A DNA stretch of 64,000 nt from the NCBI GenBank assembly GCA_910588495.1, contig CAJUPU010000006.1, positions 34,070 to 98,069 on the forward strand, given 5' to 3'. Below are positions 59,211-64,000 of this stretch, piece by piece; position 1 is the stretch's first letter; each line of letters begins with the position of its first letter. The notes under the pieces were generated by a model. It made no database searches, was not told the DNA's origin, and saw nothing but the letters and a program-made list of their open reading frames with translations. The DNA is from an uncultured Oscillospiraceae bacterium. Lineage in GTDB: Bacteria; Bacillota; Clostridia; Oscillospirales; Oscillospiraceae. The position numbers and the translations under genes were made by a program.

Positions 59211-60793
59211 GAGCGCCGCTCCCCCTGGAGGACCTGACGGTCAGCCGCTTCCTCCGCCGGACCGCCCGGCGCTTCCCGGACCGCCCCGCCCTGGAATACA
59301 AGGGCCGGATATGGAGCTATCAGGAGCTGGACCAGGCCGTGGACCGCACCGCCCGCCGCCTGCTCTCCTGGGGGGTGGAGCCCGGGGACCGGGTGGGCCT
59401 GTGGTGCGAGGGGGAGCCCAACACCGTCTTTCTCCTCTACGCCCTGCCTCGGATCGGGGCGGTGGCCGCCCTGCTGAACACCAGCCTCCAGCGCTCGGAG
59501 CTGGCCCAGCTGCTGTGCCGCACTCAGATCCGCCGCCTCATCGTCACCGACGGCTATAAGGAGCTGGACTTCCCCGCCCTGTGCCGGGGGCTGACGGACG
59601 AGGTCCCCACCCTGGAGGACGTGCTCTGCGCCGGACTGAGCGGCGAAGGGAACGGTTTCGCGCCGCTGGACAGCCTGGACGAGGCCCCGGAGGGGGCGCT
59701 GGAGCGGGCGGAGGAGGCTGTCTCCCCCCAGGACACCGGCTACATCCTCTACACCAGCGGCACCACCAGTATGCCGAAGGCGGTGATGAGCAGCCAGTAC
59801 AGCCGGGTGAACAGTGGGATCCAGCAGGCCCACGACCTGGAGGCCACCGAGCGCGACCGCTTCTGCGTGGCCATGCCCATCTTCCACTGCTTCTGCCTGT
59901 CGGTGAACGTGATGGCCGCCTGCGCCGCCGGGGCCTGCCTCTACCTGCCCGAGAGCCGCAGGACCACCGTCCTGCTGGAGGCCGTTGCCCGCGGCAGGTG
60001 CACCGTTCTGAGCAGCGTGCCCACCATGTACCACGCCATCCTGTGCCGCCCGGATCTTTCCAGCTGGGACCTGTCCTCCCTGCGGACGGGATTCATCGGG
60101 GGCAGTCTCTACCCCCAGGAGCTGTTTTGCCAGATCGACCGGGGCTTTGGCTTCACCCTGCTGTCCAGCCTGGGCCAGACCGAGGCCACGGCGGGGCTCA
60201 CCACCGCCCGCCTGGACGATCCCCTGGAGGTCCGGGCCGCCACCGTGGGCCACTTCATGGACCACGTGGAGGGCAAGATCGCCGATATCGAGAGCGGCAA
60301 GGACCAGCCCCCGGGCCGGGCCGGGGAGATCTGCGTCCGGGGCTATCTGGTGATGCAGGGCTATTTCGGCCAGCCCGAGGAGACGCAGCAGGCCATCGAC
60401 AAGGACGGCTGGCTCCACACCGGCGACATGGGCTGGCTGGACGAAGCCGGAAATATCCACCTCACCGGGCGGCTGAAGGAGCTGATCATCCGGGGGGGCG
60501 AGAACATCTCCCCCGCCGAGGTGGAACAGGCCGCCGCCTGCCCCGAGATCCTGGAGTGCAAGGCGGTGGGCGTCCCAGACCGGCACTACGGCGAGGAGGT
60601 GTGCCTGTGCGCCGTCCTCCAAAAGGGCGCGGCCCTGGACGCAGAGGAGCTGCGCTCCCGGCTGGCCCAGCGCCTGGCCGCCTATAAGGCGCCCCGGTAC
60701 ATCCTCTTCCTGGACCAGCTCCCCAAGACCATCACCGGCAAGATCCGCCCCGTTGAGCTGGCCCGGCTGGTCCGGGAGCGGCTGGCGCTGTGA
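59207..60793 (+). CDS. AMP-forming acyl-CoA synthetase (class I adenylate-forming enzyme)
   Basis: A 528-residue ANL-superfamily enzyme activating a carboxylic acid to its CoA thioester. YILYTSGTTSMPKAVMSSQYSR is the P-loop (A3), GEICVRGYLVMQGYF with LHTGDMGWLDEAGNIHLTGRLKELIIRGGENISPAEVE is the A7-A8 core, and KTITGKI carries the C-terminal Lys. Close in pattern to fatty-acid and aryl-acid CoA ligases (CaiC/DitJ/FadD13 group). Coupled to the YczE-like membrane gene by ATGA. It could supply an acyl-CoA from an imported acid; a link to the propionate from the neighbouring pdu locus is possible but only inferred. Confidence 0.9.
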   Translation: MRAPLPLEDLTVSRFLRRTARRFPDRPALEYKGRIWSYQELDQAVDRTARRLLSWGVEPGDRVGLWCEGEPNTVFLLYALPRIGAVAALLNTSLQRSELAQLLCRTQIRRLIVTDGYKELDFPALCRGLTDEVPTLEDVLCAGLSGEGNGFAPLDSLDEAPEGALERAEEAVSPQDTGYILYTSGTTSMPKAVMSSQYSRVNSGIQQAHDLEATERDRFCVAMPIFHCFCLSVNVMAACAAGACLYLPESRRTTVLLEAVARGRCTVLSSVPTMYHAILCRPDLSSWDLSSLRTGFIGGSLYPQELFCQIDRGFGFTLLSSLGQTEATAGLTTARLDDPLEVRAATVGHFMDHVEGKIADIESGKDQPPGRAGEICVRGYLVMQGYFGQPEETQQAIDKDGWLHTGDMGWLDEAGNIHLTGRLKELIIRGGENISPAEVEQAAACPEILECKAVGVPDRHYGEEVCLCAVLQKGAALDAEELRSRLAQRLAAYKAPRYILFLDQLPKTITGKIRPVELARLVRERLAL

Positions 60794-60820
60794 CCTTTAT
60801 CCCAAAGACCCGGCCCCGAT

Positions 60821-60881
60821 ATGCTCCCCCGGAGCAGACAGACAGAGGATAGGACCTCTGCTCGCCTGCTCTGGGGGGCAT
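60821..60881. terminator. Large nested hairpin between convergent genes
   Basis: Outer stem ATGCTCCCCCGGAGCAG with CTGCTCTGGGGGGCAT, with an inner hairpin CAGAGG-TCCTAT-CCTCTG (60843-60860). It sits between the synthetase stop and the cca stop, so it probably terminates both transcripts. Confidence 0.7.
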
Positions 60882-60882
60882 T

Positions 60883-62229
60883 TCATTTCCGCTCTCTGTT
60901 TTGGCTGCGGGCGATCCAGTGCAAAAGAGCGCTCCGCTCGTTCGGCGCCTCTCCGTTCAGCACCTGTCCCAGCGCCCCATCCAATATCCGCCCCACCTCC
61001 GGCCCCGGTTTCACTCCCGCCGCGATCACATCCCGCCCATCCACCGCCAGATCCTTCAACGTGAGGCACTGCCGTTCCGCCAGGATCTGTTCCGCCTTGG
61101 CCCCGATTTCGTCCAGCTCATCCAAACGGCATCGTACCTTTTCCAGGTCCTGCCCCATTCCGTCGGCCCGCTTGACCTCCAAAAGCTGAAAGAACGCCTC
61201 CGGCCCCAGCCGGCCCAGCCATTTGCGGATGGAGTGCTCTCGGTCAGGGATCTGTACATCGTGGCGCTCCACCAGCAGCACCACCCGTTCCCGGGTCCTG
61301 TTGTCGAACTTCAGCGCCCGGAGCATTCGATCCGTCAGCTGGGCGCCCACCGCCGAATGGCCGCAGAAGTGGTCGATCCCCGCCTCATCGGTGGACTTGC
61401 AGGCGGGCTTGCCGATGTCGTGGAGCAGCATGGCCAGCCGCAGGGTCACATCGGCGGGGGCGGCCTCCAGAGCGCGGATGGTATGCTCCCAGCCGCCCCA
61501 GCAGTGCCAGGGGTTGTTTTGCTCCAGCGCCACCAGCGGCCCCAGCTGGGGCCAGAATTGGCAGAATACGTCCGGGTACTGCCGCAAAACGTCCCCCGCG
61601 CCCTTGCCCACCAGCAGCTTGCGCAGCTCCGCGTTGATCCGCTCCGCCGCCACCCGGTCCAGCACGGCCCGGTTTTCGTGGACGGCCTGAGCGGTCCGTC
61701 CCTCGACCGCATAGCCAAATACGGCGGCAAACCGCAGCGCCCGCATCACCCGCAGCCCGTCCTCCTGAAATCTCCGGTCCGGCCGGCCCACACAGCGGAT
61801 CAGGCCGGAGCTGATGTCCTTTGCCCCGCCGAAGGGGTCCCTCAGATCGCCTTGCGGATCCATGGCGATGGCGTTCATGGTGAAGTCCCGGCGGGCCAGA
61901 TCCTCCTCCAGGTCGGGGACAAAGCGGACATAGTCCGGCCGCCGGCTGTCGGAATAGGGCCCCTCGGTGCGGTAGGTGGTGATCTCATAGGGCTCGCCCT
62001 CCACCAGCACGGTGACGGTGCCGTGCTTCAGGCCGGTCTCCACGATCCGCCGCCCGGCAAAACAGCGCTCCGTCTCCTCCGGGCGGGCGGAGGTGCAGAT
62101 ATCCCAGTCGTGGGGCTCCACGCCCCGCAGCAGATCCCGCACACAGCCGCCCACCAGATAGGCTTCATGGCCCGCCCCGTTCAGCGTTTGCAGGATGTGC
62201 CGCGCCCCGTCAGGTATGTTGAATTTCAC
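60883..62229 (-). CDS. cca: CCA-adding enzyme (tRNA nucleotidyltransferase) with HD domain
   Basis: A 448-residue class II nucleotidyltransferase that adds the 3'-terminal CCA to tRNAs. HEAYLVGGCVRDLLRGVEPHDWDICTSARPEE carries the RRD-type and DxD catalytic signature, with RRDFTMNAIAMDPQ and RFQEDGLRVMRALRFAA following. The C-terminal half holds an HD motif (LLHDIGKP), as in many bacterial CCA enzymes. The start is GTG at 62229, directly overlapping the stop of an upstream short frame (GTGA). Essential housekeeping gene, well conserved. Confidence 0.95.
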   Translation of the reverse strand: MKFNIPDGARHILQTLNGAGHEAYLVGGCVRDLLRGVEPHDWDICTSARPEETERCFAGRRIVETGLKHGTVTVLVEGEPYEITTYRTEGPYSDSRRPDYVRFVPDLEEDLARRDFTMNAIAMDPQGDLRDPFGGAKDISSGLIRCVGRPDRRFQEDGLRVMRALRFAAVFGYAVEGRTAQAVHENRAVLDRVAAERINAELRKLLVGKGAGDVLRQYPDVFCQFWPQLGPLVALEQNNPWHCWGGWEHTIRALEAAPADVTLRLAMLLHDIGKPACKSTDEAGIDHFCGHSAVGAQLTDRMLRALKFDNRTRERVVLLVERHDVQIPDREHSIRKWLGRLGPEAFFQLLEVKRADGMGQDLEKVRCRLDELDEIGAKAEQILAERQCLTLKDLAVDGRDVIAAGVKPGPEVGRILDGALGQVLNGEAPNERSALLHWIARSQNRERK

Positions 62230-62399
62230 CCCGCACCACCCTCTCGTCGATCTCTATCCGGCACATCTCGATAGCTGCCACAGCCGCCGCAGGTGAGGAA
62301 AACGATCTTCTTCCCCAGGTGCGGGCCGGTTTTCAAAAAGCCGTATCCCGGCCGATCGAGCAGATCCGATGCAGCCGTCTCCCATCTGCGGCATCGTTT
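62226..62399 (-). pseudogene. Truncated upstream ORF translationally coupled to cca
   Basis: A 57-codon frame with no good start ends in TGA overlapping the cca GTG by 4 bases. The translation has a Zn-like CGGCG motif (FLTCGGCGSYRDV). The coupling suggests the 3' end of a once longer gene that was cut off upstream, next to the recombinase remnant. I do not recognise the family. Confidence 0.4.
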
Positions 62400-62551
62400 C
62401 TAAAGACAGCTTATTTGATTTGAATGGTCAAGTCAAGGAAAATGTGCGGATACCCATTTTCAGGGTCCAGGACCCCCATGGATGGGCGTTCTCTCTGATA
62501 TGAGCGGGCGATCCCGCGTTCAGGAAAACACACTATTCGTTCAGCCGCTTA
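62400..62551. other. Short non-coding gap between the truncated ORF and the recombinase remnant
   Basis: AT-richer than the rest; I see no ORF or strong structure. Probably junction DNA left by the mobile element. Confidence 0.5.
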
Positions 62552-63218
62552 TCATCTGGAGCATTTGCTCATGGTAGAGTCGCAGTCGGCGCACTTCACC
62601 AGCCCGGACAGCAAGTGGGCCTCGCCGGAGCCGTCGGCCCTGGTGCGCAGCTTGAGGGAACGCTGGGCGGCGTCGAAGTCGGCCCGGTCGATGATGGCCT
62701 CGTGGGTGCCCTCCACCCGGTACCACTCGCTTTCCGGGTGTCGATGTACTTGCTCTCCCGCCGCTTCAGGTCAAACACCATGCGGACATTCTCGGACGGG
62801 TCCTCCAGATACCGCTCGTTCACCAGGCCGTTGATCTGCCGGGCCTTTTTGTTGCCTTTCACCTCGGTGTCGGCATTGTCCGCCACTGCGACGAACCGGA
62901 TCCCCCAGAGGGGGAACAGGCCGTGGATGTACTTCTCCACCAGCTCCATATCCCGGGTGAACCGGGACTGGGACTTGCACAGGACAATCTGGAACTTCTT
63001 TTGCTTCGCCGCCTGAATCATGCGGTTGAAATCCGGCGGCCGCTGTCGATACCGGAAAAGTCCTCGTCCACGAAAAAGCGGGTGTTCAGGAAAAAATGTC
63101 CATCAGCGTACCGTTGTAAAATCAGCTTTTGATTTTGGATACTCTCGCTCTCCCCAGCCTGCATATCCTCTTGGCTCAACCTACAATAGAGGGCGGTGAT
63201 TTTGCCTGCCTGCAACAC
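62552..63218 (-). pseudogene. Frameshifted and deleted serine site-specific recombinase
   Basis: The remains of a large serine recombinase of a clostridial mobile element. The first piece starts GTG 63218 with AGGAGG upstream and reads ITALYCRLSQED and IQNQKLILQRYADG, then NTRFFVDEDFSG: the resolvase N-terminus with the catalytic Ser region. A second frame gives AAKQKKFQIVLCKSQSRFTRDMELVEKYIHGLFPLWGIRFVAV and ENVRMVFDLKRRE. A third ends in WYRVEGTHEAIIDRADFDAAQ, GLVKCADC and a stop at 62552-62554. Large parts of the usual ~500 residues are missing, and at least two frame changes are needed. Confidence 0.85.
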
Positions 63219-63475
63219 GGTAGTCCTCCTTTCCGGCGGCAGGCAAGCATGGTTATGTACTGATGCCATTTTACCATAAATCGCCGCCCGTGTCAGCCCA
63301 AAAATTCACTGTTTGTCAAATATTCTGCATTGTTCCATGTCCTTTTTGATAAGTTTTCGGATTTTCCTGTCCAGACTGTCCGTGGCCCGGTCGCTGGGCG
63401 AGGCACAGACAAAATAGGTCGTTTTGCCGATTTGATGTTTCGTTGTGGTGACTTCAACCCGATTTTTCGGCAAAG
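63219..63475. other. Intergenic remnant DNA
   Basis: No supported gene. AT-richer than the core window and flanked by element remnants on both sides, so likely part of the same decayed insertion. Confidence 0.4.
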
Positions 63476-63634
63476 ATGTTCCCCCTTTCCAAAACGCAGA
63501 GCAAGGCCCGCAGGCAGGAAATGCTTTTTCAGTTGGTAAAAGATTATGCCCAGCGGCAGGGCATAACAGAGCGGTTAAAGGCCGAAAATCAGATGGAATG
63601 GGTAGGCCGGATGAATTGCTGCAAGGCCCAGTGA
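63476..63634 (+). pseudogene. TnpV-like transposon protein, C-terminally broken fragment
   Basis: A 52-codon frame with RRQEMLFQLVKDYAQRQGITERLKAENQMEWVGRMN, which resembles the C-terminal part of TnpV-type proteins of Tn4451-like clostridial elements. The normal tail after WVGRMN is missing: it stops after a few out-of-family residues, so a frameshift is likely. The upstream half of TnpV is not recognisable. Confidence 0.6.
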
Positions 63635-64000
63635 AGAGACAGGATATTTGAGAGATGCGGGATAACCCGGGACAGGGTGGGAAAGCATAAGAAAACCCGC
63701 TTTTTCAGCGGGAAACGAGGCATTTTCAACCGGGACGGGCCCGCGAGCGGGGGCTCAATTCTCGGACAACTTGAGACGAGGGCGTCGAGACGATCGGCGC
63801 TCTTTTTTCATGCCCTGGACGGCCCAAGAAGGGCCCAGGACGGCGGCGGGGCCGTGGGGCGTATGCGAGGGGGCCCGGGAGCCGGAACCCTTTGTAGATC
63901 AAGCCATACAAGATGGTCAACAGCAGAAGTCAAATAGTGCTACGCAAAGACCTGCTAACAAATGTCAAGAGCAAAATTGAAGTGAATTGCTATTTTATTA
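63635..64000. other. Unassigned right end, probably mobile-element remnant
   Basis: A CCCGC-TTTTTCA-GCGGG hairpin lies near 63697-63712. Small open frames on both strands have no recognisable protein. Mixed GC, falling at the far end. Confidence 0.35.

Noticed and set aside
62541..62726. Gly/Arg-rich protein frame
   Set aside because: The recombinase zinc-ribbon end is in another frame (GLVKCADC); this frame is a shadow of that.

Overview
The window looks like the chromosome of a GC-rich, anaerobic, Gram-positive gut bacterium of the Clostridia, probably an Oscillospiraceae relative of Flavonifractor, Intestinimonas or Lawsonibacter. This is inferred from Firmicutes-type regulators (BlaI/M56, a T-box leader, GntR, PocR-domain sensor), a PdaB-like deacetylase, 2-hydroxyacyl-CoA-dehydratase-type activases and sigma-A promoters in GC-rich DNA. 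I see no rRNA, tRNA, CRISPR array or intact mobile element.

Layout. 1-2.1 kb: two CobW/G3E metal-chaperone GTPases; the first is cut by the window edge and has a very His-rich loop. 2.3-8 kb: a PdaB-like deacetylase, then an AfuA/FbpABC-type uptake operon ending in a HAD phosphatase, partly bracketed by exact 65-bp inverted repeats. 8.2-13.3 kb: a hemerythrin/CheX-like/receiver protein and a BlaI plus M56-peptidase sensor pair. 13.3-17.2 kb: a three-gene Mo/W oxidoreductase operon. 17.5-20.8 kb: a GntR-controlled operon with a MalY-type PLP enzyme and an APC permease. 21.2-34.4 kb: two oligopeptide ABC operons; the first has a T-box leader and ends in an M42 aminopeptidase. 34.7-37.6 kb: three 2-hydroxyacyl-CoA dehydratase/activase-like genes.

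38.0-57.0 kb holds a complete vitamin-B12-dependent propanediol-utilization microcompartment locus. Nineteen genes in one direction (pduA-B-C-D-E-G-H-K-J-L-eutJ-M-N-O-P-S-T-U-V) start from a promoter at about 53.3 kb and end at a strong terminator at 38.0 kb. They supply shell proteins (A, B, J, K, N, T, U), the diol dehydratase and its reactivase (CDE, GH), cobalamin adenosylation and reduction (O, S), aldehyde dehydrogenase (P) and phosphotransacylase (L). The alcohol dehydrogenase PduQ sits upstream in a separate unit with a PocR-domain sensor and an AraC-type regulator. These two look like a degenerate two-component pair: the sensor lacks the phospho-acceptor His and the regulator lacks the receiver acidic pair. 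Propionate kinase (PduW) and the diffusion facilitator (PduF) are not in the window.

57.2-62.2 kb: a CorA-like membrane protein without the GMN motif, a YczE-type membrane protein coupled to an acyl-CoA synthetase, and the CCA-adding enzyme. 62.2-64 kb is decayed mobile DNA: a frameshifted serine recombinase, a TnpV-like fragment and a truncated ORF coupled to cca.

The least expected signal is a pair of ~163-bp elements at 17330-17493 and 37794-37955. They share a core at the same internal offset and have long terminal inverted repeats, and their helices differ by compensatory changes. This is the pattern of a structured RNA or RNA-like palindromic repeat family that I cannot name.
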